From: [Mycobacterium] vasticus
GTDB taxonomy: Bacteria > Actinomycetota > Actinomycetes > Mycobacteriales > Mycobacteriaceae
Assembly (NCBI RefSeq): GCF_020181595.1
Contig: NZ_CP084028.1
Span: 1,453,497-1,517,496, forward strand
Direction: 5' to 3'
Length of the DNA: 64,000 nucleotides
Position numbers and translations under genes: made by a program. Each line of letters opens with the position of its first letter. Position 1 is the stretch's first letter. Under the pieces are notes generated by a model. That model was not told the DNA's origin. It was given only the letters and a program-made list of their open reading frames with translations, and did not search any database. This document shows positions 8,215 through 16,361 of the stretch, piece by piece.

Positions 8215-9756
8215 TCAACTCCTCCGCAGGTCCGGCTTGGGACGAAGCTGCCACACCGGGTCCGCGCAGGCGAGCCCCTCGGCCGCCAGCACGCGTTTGA
8301 GCACCTTGAAGGTCGCGGTGCGTGGCAACGTCACGCCGACCCGCACGTGGACGGGCCACTGCTTGGGCCCGAGATCCTCTTGGGCCGCAAGGAATGCGCC
8401 GAACTCCACCGGGTCGAAGTCGGCCTCCGGCGCCAGTACGAGTGCGGCCATCACCTGGTCGCCCACCGCGGGGTCGGGGATCCCGTAGACCGCGGCCTCG
8501 GTGATCTCCGGGTGCCGTAAGAGGACCCTTTCGATGGGTGCGGTACCCAGATTCTCGCCGTCCACCCGCAACCAGTCGCCGAGCCGTCCGACGAAGTACG
8601 CATACCCGTCGTCGTCGCGATAGGCCAGGTCCCCGGTGCGGTAGACGCCGTCGACGATGCGTTCGGCATCGGCAGCGGGGTTGTTGTAGTAGCCCTCGAA
8701 TCCTCCTGAGCCGCCGCTGTTCACCAGCTCACCGGTCTTGCCCGCGGGGCAGCTGCGTCCGGTGTCGACGTCGACGATGTCCACACCGGCGGGAAGTGGT
8801 CCCAGGGCGCCGGCCGGGGTCTCCGGCGTGCGGCCTATCGATACTCCGCCCTCGGTCGAGCCGTATCCGTCGGCGACCACGCAGCCGAACCGCCGGGCGA
8901 AGTGTTCGATGTCGCGGGCACCGCCCTCGTTGCCGTAGACAACGCGAAGCGGATTCTCGGCGTCGTCGTGGCACGCCGGAGTGGCCAATACGTACGACAG
9001 CGGTTTACCCACATAGTTTGCGTAGGTGGCTCCGTAGCGCCGAATGTCGGGCAGGAACTGCGACGCTGAGAACTTGCGCCGCAACGCGATCGAACCGCGG
9101 CACGCGGCGGCGACAGCCCAGCCCACCAGGATCGCGTTCGAGTGGAACAACGGCATCGCCACGTAGCAGACATCATCGGAGGTCATCGCGAACTGGTCGG
9201 CGATCATTCCGCCGGCGTAGGCGACCTTGCCGTGACTGCACCTGACCGCCTTCGGGTCCCCGCTCGTTCCGGAGGTGAAGATCAGCATGAACAGGTCGCC
9301 GGGGGCGGTTTCGGCGAAGCTCACCGGCGCGTCCCGGTGTGCGGCGACCGCGTTGGCCCACGCCGGTGAGTCGACGTTGATGTGCGGTATCTCGCCAAGC
9401 GTCGCAGCTGATTTGGTGTCTGCGAGCACCAGTTGACAGTCGGCCTGCTCGATGTCGCGAACCAGCGCCGCACCGCGGCGTACCGAGTTCAGGCCCACCG
9501 GCACGATCCCCGACATTCCGGCCGCTGCGAGCAGCGCCGAGAAGAACGGGGTGTTTTCCAGCAACACCCCGACATGCGGCGGCCGCGACGGGTCGAGGCG
9601 CTCCCGCAGGGCGGCTGCGATCGCCGCGGCCTGCCGCAGGTGATCCCGCCAACTGGTGAAGGTGCCTTCGAAATGGATTCCGCGATCTTCGATCTCGGCC
9701 AACGGCGCGAGCAGACCTGTCACGGTCGGCAGTTCGCCGGTTATGGCGGGACTCAA
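8215..9756 (-). CDS. fadD17: FadD17, steroid-type acyl-CoA ligase
   Basis: This is an adenylate-forming ligase of 513 residues very similar to FadD17 (Rv3506), which loads CoA onto a sterol-derived side-chain carboxylate. The AMP-binding P-loop FTSGTSGDPKAV is near residue 165, YGSTEGG near 295, YRTGDLAYRDDDG near 380 and a C-terminal FKVLKR lysine. I chose the TTG at 9754-9756. It is preceded by AGGAGAA at seven bases and overlaps the upstream stop as TTGA, and it gives nearly the family length (502). In M. tuberculosis the gene sits on the chsE4-chsE5 strand; here it is in a separate, oppositely oriented operon. Confidence 0.9.
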   Translation of the reverse strand: MSPAITGELPTVTGLLAPLAEIEDRGIHFEGTFTSWRDHLRQAAAIAAALRERLDPSRPPHVGVLLENTPFFSALLAAAGMSGIVPVGLNSVRRGAALVRDIEQADCQLVLADTKSAATLGEIPHINVDSPAWANAVAAHRDAPVSFAETAPGDLFMLIFTSGTSGDPKAVRCSHGKVAYAGGMIADQFAMTSDDVCYVAMPLFHSNAILVGWAVAAACRGSIALRRKFSASQFLPDIRRYGATYANYVGKPLSYVLATPACHDDAENPLRVVYGNEGGARDIEHFARRFGCVVADGYGSTEGGVSIGRTPETPAGALGPLPAGVDIVDVDTGRSCPAGKTGELVNSGGSGGFEGYYNNPAADAERIVDGVYRTGDLAYRDDDGYAYFVGRLGDWLRVDGENLGTAPIERVLLRHPEITEAAVYGIPDPAVGDQVMAALVLAPEADFDPVEFGAFLAAQEDLGPKQWPVHVRVGVTLPRTATFKVLKRVLAAEGLACADPVWQLRPKPDLRRS

Positions 9757-10361
9757 CGGGTCTTCTCCTGTGGGTCGGGATCGGCCCCGGCGCCGCTGCG
9801 CCTGACACCGATCGCGGTGATGATCTCCAGCGCGCCTACCAACATCAGCACCGGTCCGGCCAACATTGCCAGTGCCGCCGGCGCGTCGGGCCGTACCGCG
9901 AGAAGCAGGTTGCCGCAGAGCAATACGACCAGACCGGCCAGGCCCTGCAGTCCGTGCGACGGCATGGCCTTGTTCATCAGGGTCGCGTTCTGCCAGGTGA
10001 GTCCGCGCACGATCATCGCCAGGGCGGTCCACAGCGCGATCAGCGCCGGGGCCATGAACGCCTCGTTGAGACAGAGCGTGCCGAAGATGACGTAGCCGTC
10101 GGCGGCCAGCAGGGCCAGTACCCTGCTGTTGCCGAGGTGGCTGCCGAACGGGACCGGAAGCTGGCCGATCCCCGACAGGATCAGATAGCCGCCGAGAAGC
10201 GCCGGAACCAGGCCCTCTGGCACCACCAACAGCGCGGACCCCACTGCCACAGCGAGGATTCCAATGGACAGCAGTGCGGCCCATGCATAGCGGGCGAGCC
10301 GGTGCGCCGGTTCGGGCGGTGCCGACGGGGGTGGGATGGTGGACTGCACTAGCTGAGTCAT
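9753..10361 (-). CDS. HdeD/DUF308-like six-helix membrane protein
   Basis: This is a 202-residue integral membrane protein with six hydrophobic segments at about residues 28-50, 55-75, 85-103, 110-130, 145-165 and 170-190. It has a proline-rich N terminus and an arginine-rich, hydrophilic C-terminal tail. The pattern fits the DUF308/HdeD family, whose biochemical role is unknown in mycobacteria. It is the first gene of the leftward fadD17 operon and overlaps the fadD17 TTG. The ATG at 10359-10361 has GGAG about ten bases upstream. That Shine-Dalgarno lies inside an inverted repeat (10363-10379), so both transcription and ribosome access may be controlled there. Confidence 0.75.
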   Translation of the reverse strand: MTQLVQSTIPPPSAPPEPAHRLARYAWAALLSIGILAVAVGSALLVVPEGLVPALLGGYLILSGIGQLPVPFGSHLGNSRVLALLAADGYVIFGTLCLNEAFMAPALIALWTALAMIVRGLTWQNATLMNKAMPSHGLQGLAGLVVLLCGNLLLAVRPDAPAALAMLAGPVLMLVGALEIITAIGVRRSGAGADPDPQEKTR

Positions 10362-10362
10362 G

Positions 10363-10379
10363 TGTACGTTCTCCGTACA
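10363..10379. promoter_or_regulatory. Inverted repeat at the start of the DUF308-fadD17 operon
   Basis: TGTACG-TTCTC-CGTACA is a perfect 6-5-6 inverted repeat directly upstream of the ATG. It overlaps a second palindrome, GTACA/ATAG/TACGC-like, since GTAC occurs at 10364, 10375 and 10383. The layout looks like a repressor operator (TetR- or GntR-type). No regulator gene lies next to it, and it is not a KstR consensus. Confidence 0.5.
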
Positions 10380-10525
10380 ATAGTACGCATATCGTTCAGT
10401 ATGAGGCGGCTCACAACCAAAGTCAATGTCCGGGTATGCCCGATCGGCTATAGCCGACAACGAATTCGGCATTTTACGACCGCGCGCGCTCGTCACATGA
10501 TTGCTGCGAGCGATGGGAGAGAACC

Positions 10526-11770
10526 GTGAACTTTGCGGCGTTGCCGCCGGAGGTAACCTCCGGATGGATGTATTCCGGGCCGGGAGCCGCACCCATGCTC
10601 TCGGCCGCGACTGCTTGGGAACAGCTTGCCGTCGAACTCGGCGGGGCCGCCTCGAACTATCAAGCGGTGATCAGCCAGCTGATCGCCGATCCGTGGCAGG
10701 GCCCGGCCGCCACCGCGATGATCACCGCCGCCGCTCCATACGCGCAGTGGATGAGCGGCACTGCCGAACAGGCCCGCCAGGTCGCCACCCAGGCCCGTGC
10801 CGCGGCCACGGCCTACCAGCAGGCCCACACCGCGATGGTTCCACCGCCGGTGATCGCCGCCAACCGGGCACACCTGCAGTCACTGGTGGCGACCAACGTC
10901 TTGGGGCAGAACACCCCGGCGATCACGGCCACCCAGGCCGCCTACGGTCAGATGTGGGCCCAGAACGCCACCGCGATGTACGGCTACGCCGGAAGTTCCG
11001 CCGCCGCGGCAAACCTGCCGCCGCTCGCCGAGCCGCCGCAGAGCACCGACGCGGCCGGTCAGGGCAACCAGGCCGCCGCAGTCGCCCAGGCGTCGGACAT
11101 CCTGAGTTCGATGGCCAGCGGCAACCCGCTGCTCGATTTCCTCACGCAGATCAACAACTTTCTGTCGACCAACCCGCTGTACCAGGCGGCCAACTTCCCG
11201 CTCCAGACGCTCGGCGGCGCCATCTCGGTTCTCGGCACACCCATGTTCCTGGCCATCTCGCCGATCTTCTACGTCATCCCGGCGATCTTCTCCTGGTTCC
11301 CCGCGATCGTCGGTGGTACGCCGTTGGCGTTCACCATCTCCGAGGTGTCCGGGTCCGCGATGGGGTCGACACTTGTCAGCGCGGCCGGCGGCCAGGCCGT
11401 CGGCGGCGGCGTCTCGGCCGCGCTGGGGCGGGCCGCCGGCATCGGCGGTTTGTCCGTCCCGCAGACCTGGGACACCCCGGTAAAGCTCGCGTCCATGGCC
11501 ACCGCGTTGCCGGCCGGCGCCGGCACGGGTGGTCTGCACGGCATGCCTCCGATCGCCAGCGTGGTCAACGCGCCGCGCGGCGCAGCCACCCACAACCCAC
11601 GGAACGCCTTGCGCAGCAAGGTCGTCGGCGAATTGGGTACGCCGGATCTGGTGAACCCGCTGACCGACAAGGAGCGCGAGGAGCTCGACGGGCTGCGCGC
11701 GGAGCTGACCGAGCTGGTGATGGAGCAGGACGCCGTGACGCGTCTGATGAACCAAGCCTTCCAGGCGTGA
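10526..11770 (+). CDS. PPE family protein, SVP subfamily (first of three)
   Basis: This is a 414-residue PPE protein, exported by a type VII (probably ESX-5) system to the cell surface. The N-terminal PPE domain (residues 1-160) starts FAALPPE and has the WQG turn near residue 58. GGLSVPQTW near residue 308 marks the SVP subfamily. The middle holds hydrophobic segments (PMFLAISPIFYVIPAIF). The last 30 residues form a heptad-like REELDGLRAELTEL coil. The GTG at 10526 has GGGAGA six bases upstream. Two more PPE genes follow in a tight operon, and no PE gene is adjacent. Confidence 0.92.
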   Translation: MNFAALPPEVTSGWMYSGPGAAPMLSAATAWEQLAVELGGAASNYQAVISQLIADPWQGPAATAMITAAAPYAQWMSGTAEQARQVATQARAAATAYQQAHTAMVPPPVIAANRAHLQSLVATNVLGQNTPAITATQAAYGQMWAQNATAMYGYAGSSAAAANLPPLAEPPQSTDAAGQGNQAAAVAQASDILSSMASGNPLLDFLTQINNFLSTNPLYQAANFPLQTLGGAISVLGTPMFLAISPIFYVIPAIFSWFPAIVGGTPLAFTISEVSGSAMGSTLVSAAGGQAVGGGVSAALGRAAGIGGLSVPQTWDTPVKLASMATALPAGAGTGGLHGMPPIASVVNAPRGAATHNPRNALRSKVVGELGTPDLVNPLTDKEREELDGLRAELTELVMEQDAVTRLMNQAFQA

Positions 11771-11775
11771 GTCCG

Positions 11776-13023
11776 GTGAGCTTCGCGGCACTGCCTCCGG
11801 AGGTGACCTCCGGCTGGCTGTATTCCGGGCCGGGGGCCGAGTCGATGCTCTCGGCCGCCACCGCCTGGGATCGATTGGCCGGTGAACTCGCTTCGGCCGC
11901 AGGCGAGTACCAGTCGATCATCGCGAGCCTGCTGGCCGGACAGTGGCAGGGCCCGTCGGCAGCGGCGATGAGCGCCGCAGCCGCCCCCTACACCGAGTGG
12001 ATGACCGCCACCGCGGAGCAGGCCCGCCAGGCCGCCACCCAGACCCGGGCGGCTGCCGCGGCCTACCAGGCAGCACATGCCGGTGTGGTTCCCCCGACCG
12101 TGATCGCCGCCAACCGAGCGACGCTGCGTTCGCTGGTGACCGGCAACGTGATGGGCCAGAACTCGGCGGCGATCGCAGCCAACCAGGCGTCCTACGCCGA
12201 GATGTGGGCACAGGACGCCGCCACCATGCACACCTACGCCCAGGCTTCCGCGGCGGCCGCGACCACCTTGACGCCGTTCAGCGGGCCCGGCCAGGAAGCC
12301 GACTCCGCCGGGCAGAGCAGGCAGGCCGCCGCCGTCGCCCAGGCGACCGCCCAGAACAGCGGGGCGAACTCGTTCAACGACTTCCTGGCCCAGATCAACA
12401 GTTTCCTGCAGACCAACCCGCTCTACCACGCCGCCAATGAACCGATCACGACGCTCGGGAAGCTGCTCGCCACGCTCGGCGCGCCGGGGTACCTCGCGAT
12501 CGCGTCGCCGATGCAGATGCTCGGCCCGGTCTGGCATTCGTTCTTCCCCCACATCGCCGGTGGTGCGGCCGCAGCGGCCACCATGTCCGAGGTGTCGGGC
12601 ACCGGCCTGGGGCAGACGCTGGCGAAGGCCGGTCTGGGCCGGGCCGCATCGGTCGGGGGCCTGTCGGTGCCGCAGAGTTGGGGCACACCCATTCGGCTGG
12701 CCTCGGCGGCGGCACCGCTGGCGGCGGCCCCCGCCATGGCCGGGGCACCCGCGGCCGGCATGGGCGGCGGGGTGCCGATGGTGCCCGCGCTCATCGACAA
12801 GCCCGGCAGGCCGGGCGGGGTCGACGGTCCGCGAACGAAACTTGTTGCGCAGCTGGGCAATCAAGCCACACCCGACCGGTCCCGACCGCGCACATCCGGC
12901 ATTGCCGTCCCGCTCAGCGACTCCGAACGCAACGAACTCGACAAGCTTCGGATGATCGTCGCCGACCTGACGGGTCAGCGCGACAAAGCTGCCAACTCGA
13001 TCAAGGAGGCCATTGCGCCATGA
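11776..13023 (+). CDS. PPE family protein, SVP subfamily (second of three)
   Basis: This is a 415-residue PPE protein with the FAALPPEVTSGW start, WQG near residue 58, GGLSVPQSW near residue 300 and a C-terminal RNELDKLRMIVADL coil. It has more Ala/Pro in the region before the coil than its neighbours. Two GTG starts are possible. The one at 11767 overlaps the previous stop (GTGA). The one at 11776 places the usual single residue before FAALPPE and is preferred. The preceding gene ends at 11770 and the next begins at 13020, so translation is coupled throughout. Confidence 0.9.
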   Translation: MSFAALPPEVTSGWLYSGPGAESMLSAATAWDRLAGELASAAGEYQSIIASLLAGQWQGPSAAAMSAAAAPYTEWMTATAEQARQAATQTRAAAAAYQAAHAGVVPPTVIAANRATLRSLVTGNVMGQNSAAIAANQASYAEMWAQDAATMHTYAQASAAAATTLTPFSGPGQEADSAGQSRQAAAVAQATAQNSGANSFNDFLAQINSFLQTNPLYHAANEPITTLGKLLATLGAPGYLAIASPMQMLGPVWHSFFPHIAGGAAAAATMSEVSGTGLGQTLAKAGLGRAASVGGLSVPQSWGTPIRLASAAAPLAAAPAMAGAPAAGMGGGVPMVPALIDKPGRPGGVDGPRTKLVAQLGNQATPDRSRPRTSGIAVPLSDSERNELDKLRMIVADLTGQRDKAANSIKEAIAP

Positions 13024-14393
13024 CGATGGATTTCGCGACGCTGCCGCCGGAGGTGACCTCCGGCTGGATGTACACCGGACCCGGTTCGGGCCCGATGCTG
13101 TCGGCGGCGGCGGCCTGGGACGGGCTGGCATCCGAGCTCAGCACGGCTGCGGCCGGATACCGGTCGGTGCTCGCCGAGCTCACCGACCATCAGTGGCAAG
13201 GCCCGGCGTCGGCGTCGATGAACGCGGCCGCAGCCCCGTACGCCGCCTGGATGACCACCATCGCCGAGCAGGCGCAGCAGGCCGCCGACCAGGCTCGGTC
13301 CGCGGCCGTCGCCTATGAGGCCGCCCATGCGATGACCGTCCCGCCGCCGGTGATCGCCACCAACCGCAGCCTGTTGGCGTCGCTGGTGGCCACCAACATC
13401 CTCGGGCAGAACACCCCGGCGATCGCGGCCACCCAGGCGCACTACTTCGAGATGTGGGCCCAGGACGCGACCGCGATGTACACCTACGCCGGCAGTTCCG
13501 CGGCCGCGGCGACACTGGCGCCGTTCAGCGAGCCGGCGCAGAACACCAACCCGGCCGGTCAAGGCGGCCAGAGCGCCGCCGTCGGGCAGGCTGCGGCGCA
13601 GAGCGGCTCGACGCAGGTGTCCAATGCCCTGCAGTCGCTGTCCACCGGCGCAGCCCAGGCGACGACGGGAACCGATCCGGTCTCTGCGTGGCTGATCGAC
13701 ATGTTCGAGTCGCCAACGGTCGTGCAACTCGAGACGTTGTTCGGAAACCTCGCTCCGCTGTCTTCGATGTCCAGCGGCATGGCGGTCTGGGGTGACGCCG
13801 GCGCCTTCTCGTTGATCCCACTGGTCAACGCCTGGGTGACGCAGTTCCAGTCGGCACTGGGCACCGGGGCCGCCGCCGCGGCCGCATCGGTGGTGTCCGA
13901 CGTATCCGGCGATGCCATGGGCGCGACGCTGGCCGGCTCGGCCGTTCCGGCGGGCTCGGGCGGGAGCGGAATATCAGCCGGGCTGGGGCGTGCCACATCG
14001 ATCGGTGGGCTCTCGGTCCCGGGCAGTTGGGACGTCCCGAAGATCAAGCTCGCATCCATGGCGACCCCGCTCGTCGAGGGCCCGGTCGGCACGGGCGGCA
14101 TGGTCGGCGGCGTCCCCCCGATCGGCAGCATGGTCAATGCACCCAAGGGCGGCACGCCCGCGCTCAAGGAAGGTCCGCGCAGCAACCTGGTCCCGGGTCT
14201 CACCGGGGCGGCTGCCGGCAGCGGGCAGGCGGGAAGTCGCTGGACCGAGTTCGACCCGAACAGCACCCAGGGCCCACTCAGTGAGCGCGACGAACTGGAA
14301 GGCCTGCGCAAGGCCGTCGGCGAACTGGGCAAGCAACGCGACATCTTGCGGGAGCAGGCGGCGATCCTGCTGAACAAGGCGATGCAGCGGTAG
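13020..14393 (+). CDS. PPE family protein, SVP subfamily (third of three)
   Basis: This is a 457-residue PPE protein starting MTMDFATLPPEVTSGW, with WQG near residue 60, GGLSVPGSW near 335 and a long C-terminal charged coil (RDELEGLRKAVGELGKQRD). Its ATG overlaps the previous stop as ATGA. Compared with the other two copies it has a Gly/Thr/Ala-rich insertion after residue 190. All three proteins should be type VII secretion substrates and may sit in the outer membrane. The specific cargo or partner is unknown. Confidence 0.9.
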   Translation: MTMDFATLPPEVTSGWMYTGPGSGPMLSAAAAWDGLASELSTAAAGYRSVLAELTDHQWQGPASASMNAAAAPYAAWMTTIAEQAQQAADQARSAAVAYEAAHAMTVPPPVIATNRSLLASLVATNILGQNTPAIAATQAHYFEMWAQDATAMYTYAGSSAAAATLAPFSEPAQNTNPAGQGGQSAAVGQAAAQSGSTQVSNALQSLSTGAAQATTGTDPVSAWLIDMFESPTVVQLETLFGNLAPLSSMSSGMAVWGDAGAFSLIPLVNAWVTQFQSALGTGAAAAAASVVSDVSGDAMGATLAGSAVPAGSGGSGISAGLGRATSIGGLSVPGSWDVPKIKLASMATPLVEGPVGTGGMVGGVPPIGSMVNAPKGGTPALKEGPRSNLVPGLTGAAAGSGQAGSRWTEFDPNSTQGPLSERDELEGLRKAVGELGKQRDILREQAAILLNKAMQR

Positions 14394-14402
14394 CCCCCAC
14401 CC

Positions 14403-14756
14403 ATGTCCGCCCACATTCGACAGCTCCTGACCGCGCTGGGACTCGGTTCCGGCACCGTCGCAGCCTTCCTGTCCGCACCCGGCGCCACCGCCCAACCGTC
14501 CGGTGGCACGCTCCCGTCGAACTGTCTGCCCGGCATTCATGGGCAGCTGGTGTACTGCGACGAGGACATCAACCCCGACGGAAGCTGGGTGCGCTGTGTT
14601 CAGCCGAAGCCCACCTCGATCACGGTGTTCGGTGGTGTCGGTGGATACCTGCCGGAGGTCCCGCCGGACTGCGGGTTGGTCAAGCCGAATACGCTGCCGG
14701 CCGGATCGCCGCCGTATCACATCGGCTACGGCGGCGAGGCGACCGGCCGGGTGTGA
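14403..14756 (+). CDS. Small secreted CDGP-like Cys protein
   Basis: This is a 117-residue exported protein with a signal peptide of about 30 residues (hydrophobic core LLTALGLGSGTVAAFL, cleavage near ATA-QPS). The mature part has four cysteines in the pattern C-LPGIHGQLVYC-(DxxINPDGSWVR)-C and a later DC, which resembles the mycobacterial CDGP secreted family. The function of that family is unknown. It lies nine bases after the third PPE gene and is probably the last gene of that operon. It converges on the secreted-protein genes on the other strand. Confidence 0.7.
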   Translation: MSAHIRQLLTALGLGSGTVAAFLSAPGATAQPSGGTLPSNCLPGIHGQLVYCDEDINPDGSWVRCVQPKPTSITVFGGVGGYLPEVPPDCGLVKPNTLPAGSPPYHIGYGGEATGRV

Positions 14757-14766
14757 TCCGGCCGGA

Positions 14767-15198
14767 TCAGGAGAGTTTGGTCAGATCGAATCGGCTCGGC
14801 ATCGGTGTGCCGCCGCACGGGGTGCCCTCCGGCTGGAATTGCCCGATCATTTTTTCCGGATCAACCGTATAGCGCAGTGTTGCAGGCATTTTCGTCCTGG
14901 TCATGATGTAGGCGTTGCTGGGGCAGTCGACGCCGGGATCGGCGTAGCGGTAGAACACCCAGTGCGGCCCCTCCCGGTGTGCATCGGTGTCGGTGCCGCC
15001 GGTGGCGGTGGTGATGTGGCGGCAGTCGTCACCGCAGGGCGTGACGGTCCAGGTGGTCGAGAAGCCTTTGGTGTATCCCTGCGCCGGAGCGTTGAAGGAA
15101 TAGGTGCCGCTGAAGTCGTCCGCATGTGCGGCAGGCGCCGCTGCGATCGCCAAACCGACGGCCAGCGCCGCGGCCGCCATCGATGCCGAACGGGTCAT
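14767..15198 (-). CDS. Secreted Cys-containing protein, paralogue 3 of 3
   Basis: This is a 143-residue protein with a clear Sec signal peptide (MTRSASMAAAALAVGLAIAAA, cleavage after AHA). The mature domain carries the motif set shared by all three tandem copies: TTWTVTPCGDDC, a TDTDAH..G..WVFYRY block, a single Cys in DCPSN, and a GTPCGG...F.LTK tail. Four conserved cysteines suggest two disulfides outside the cytoplasm. Its ATG overlaps the stop of the preceding copy (ATGA). It ends the esx operon and converges on the CDGP-like gene. I do not recognise a function. Confidence 0.78.
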   Translation of the reverse strand: MTRSASMAAAALAVGLAIAAAPAAHADDFSGTYSFNAPAQGYTKGFSTTWTVTPCGDDCRHITTATGGTDTDAHREGPHWVFYRYADPGVDCPSNAYIMTRTKMPATLRYTVDPEKMIGQFQPEGTPCGGTPMPSRFDLTKLS

Positions 15199-15620
15199 GA
15201 CTGCGCCTTGGTCAGCGCGAAAGCGGTCGGCACCGGCGTGCCGCCGCATGGGGTGCCCACCGGCTGGTACTGACCCATCAGGGTGTCCGGGTTGATACGG
15301 AAACGCATCGTGGTGGCCAGCTTCCGCTTGGTGAGGTTGTAGGAATTTCCCGGGCATTCGATGCCGGGGTCGACGAACCGGTCGAACACCCAGTTCGCGC
15401 CGTCCCGATGGGCGTCGGCGTCGGTGGCCCCGCTGGAGCTGCGGATGTGAAGGCAGTCGTCGCCGCAGGGCGTGACCGTCCACACCGACGAGAACTCGCC
15501 GGCGCCGTCGGCCGTCAGGGGCCGGTAGGCGTACGTGCCGTTGAAGTCGTCGGCGGCGGCAGTCGCGGCGCCCGCGATGGCGAGGCCGAGCAACACCGGA
15601 GCCGCCGCGATCGCTCTCAC
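15195..15620 (-). CDS. Secreted Cys-containing protein, paralogue 2 of 3
   Basis: This 141-residue exported protein is the middle copy of the tandem triplet. It has a short signal peptide ending near ATAAADD, then FNGTYAYRPL, VWTVTPCGDDC, TDADAH..GANWVFDRF, ECPGN and GTPCGG...FALTK. The GTG at 15618-15620 overlaps the stop of copy 1 (GTGA). It is the closest relative of copy 3 in the triplet, so the duplication is probably older than the operon's present form but still recognisable over the full length. Function unknown. Confidence 0.78.
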   Translation of the reverse strand: MRAIAAAPVLLGLAIAGAATAAADDFNGTYAYRPLTADGAGEFSSVWTVTPCGDDCLHIRSSSGATDADAHRDGANWVFDRFVDPGIECPGNSYNLTKRKLATTMRFRINPDTLMGQYQPVGTPCGGTPVPTAFALTKAQS

Positions 15621-16057
15621 GCGCCCGGCCCGATCTTGGCCAGGGTGAACGTGGTCAGCCGTGAGGCCCCGCCGCATGGAGTGCCCTGCGGCTGCAGTTC
15701 GCCGCGGAGTGTGGCCGGGTCGACCCGGAACTCGACGGTCGCCGGCATCAGTTTGTGGTTGTCGCAGAGGATTCCGGCGTTGTCGTAGCGCTGGAAGACC
15801 CACCGTCCTGCGACCAGGTGGGCATCGGTGTCGGTGAGGCCCGACGCAGTGTGGATGTGCACGCAGCCGTCTCCGCACGGCGTGACGGTCCAGGTCGTGG
15901 CGAACGGGGTGCCGCTCGTCCCGCCGAGGTAGGAGTAGGCGTACTGGCCGCCGAAGGCCGGCACCGCAGCGACTTCGGCCCCGGCCTGTGCCGCCGTCGC
16001 GAGGACGGCGGCACAGGCCGCTGCGAGAACGACTCCGTTCGATACGGCGGTCTTCAT
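15617..16057 (-). CDS. Secreted Cys-containing protein, paralogue 1 of 3
   Basis: This is a 146-residue exported protein with signal peptide (VVLAAACAAVLATAAQAGA) followed by the family domain: FGGQYAYSYL, TTWTVTPCGDGC, TDTDAH..AGRWVFQRY, a Cys in LCDNH, and GTPCGG...FTLAK. It is the most diverged copy. Its ATG shares one base with the stop of the EsxN-like gene (TGATG). The direct coupling to an Esx pair suggests that these Sec-exported proteins act in the envelope or outside the cell together with the type VII substrates. Confidence 0.78.
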   Translation of the reverse strand: MKTAVSNGVVLAAACAAVLATAAQAGAEVAAVPAFGGQYAYSYLGGTSGTPFATTWTVTPCGDGCVHIHTASGLTDTDAHLVAGRWVFQRYDNAGILCDNHKLMPATVEFRVDPATLRGELQPQGTPCGGASRLTTFTLAKIGPGA

Positions 16058-16341
16058 CAGGCCCAGCTGGAGCCGACGGAGGCGTCGGTGTTGGCCATGT
16101 TGTTGCCGGCGGTCTGCACCTTCTGACCGTGGGTGTTGGCCTGCTCGTAGATGACGGCGAAGTTGCGGCCCAGCTGGGACACGAACTCCTGGCAGGCCAC
16201 CGAGCCCGCACCGCCCCAGAAGTCACCGGCGGCGAGCACGTCGTGCACGATGGCCTGGTGTTCGGCCTCCAGGGAGGCGGCCTGGGCGCGGATCAGGGCG
16301 CCGTGGGCGTTGACGTCGCCGAATTGGTAATTGATGGACAC
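16057..16341 (-). CDS. EsxN-like WXG100 protein
   Basis: This is a 94-residue type VII secretion substrate almost identical in pattern to the EsxI/EsxN group of ESX-5: the N terminus SINYQFGDVNAHGALIRAQ, the WXG turn FWGGAGS near residue 43, and the C terminus ending SVGSSWA. Such proteins form a heterodimer with the QILSS-type partner encoded just upstream. The start is GTG (16339-16341) with AAGGAGA six bases before. It is the second gene of the operon. Assignment to ESX-5 is by family; no ESX machinery genes lie in the window. Confidence 0.92.
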   Translation of the reverse strand: MSINYQFGDVNAHGALIRAQAASLEAEHQAIVHDVLAAGDFWGGAGSVACQEFVSQLGRNFAVIYEQANTHGQKVQTAGNNMANTDASVGSSWA

Positions 16342-16361
16342 AGCTAATCTCCTTGGTTCTT

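Noticed and set aside
9757..10380. A 208-codon N-terminal extension of FadD17
   Set aside because: It lies in the wrong frame of the DUF308 gene, is Arg-rich, and the TTG at 9754-9756 has a good ribosome site.
10501..13023. An 840-codon frame that looks like one long PPE fusion
   Set aside because: The first 420 codons are an out-of-frame reading of the first PPE gene. Only the part from about 11776 is a real PPE protein.
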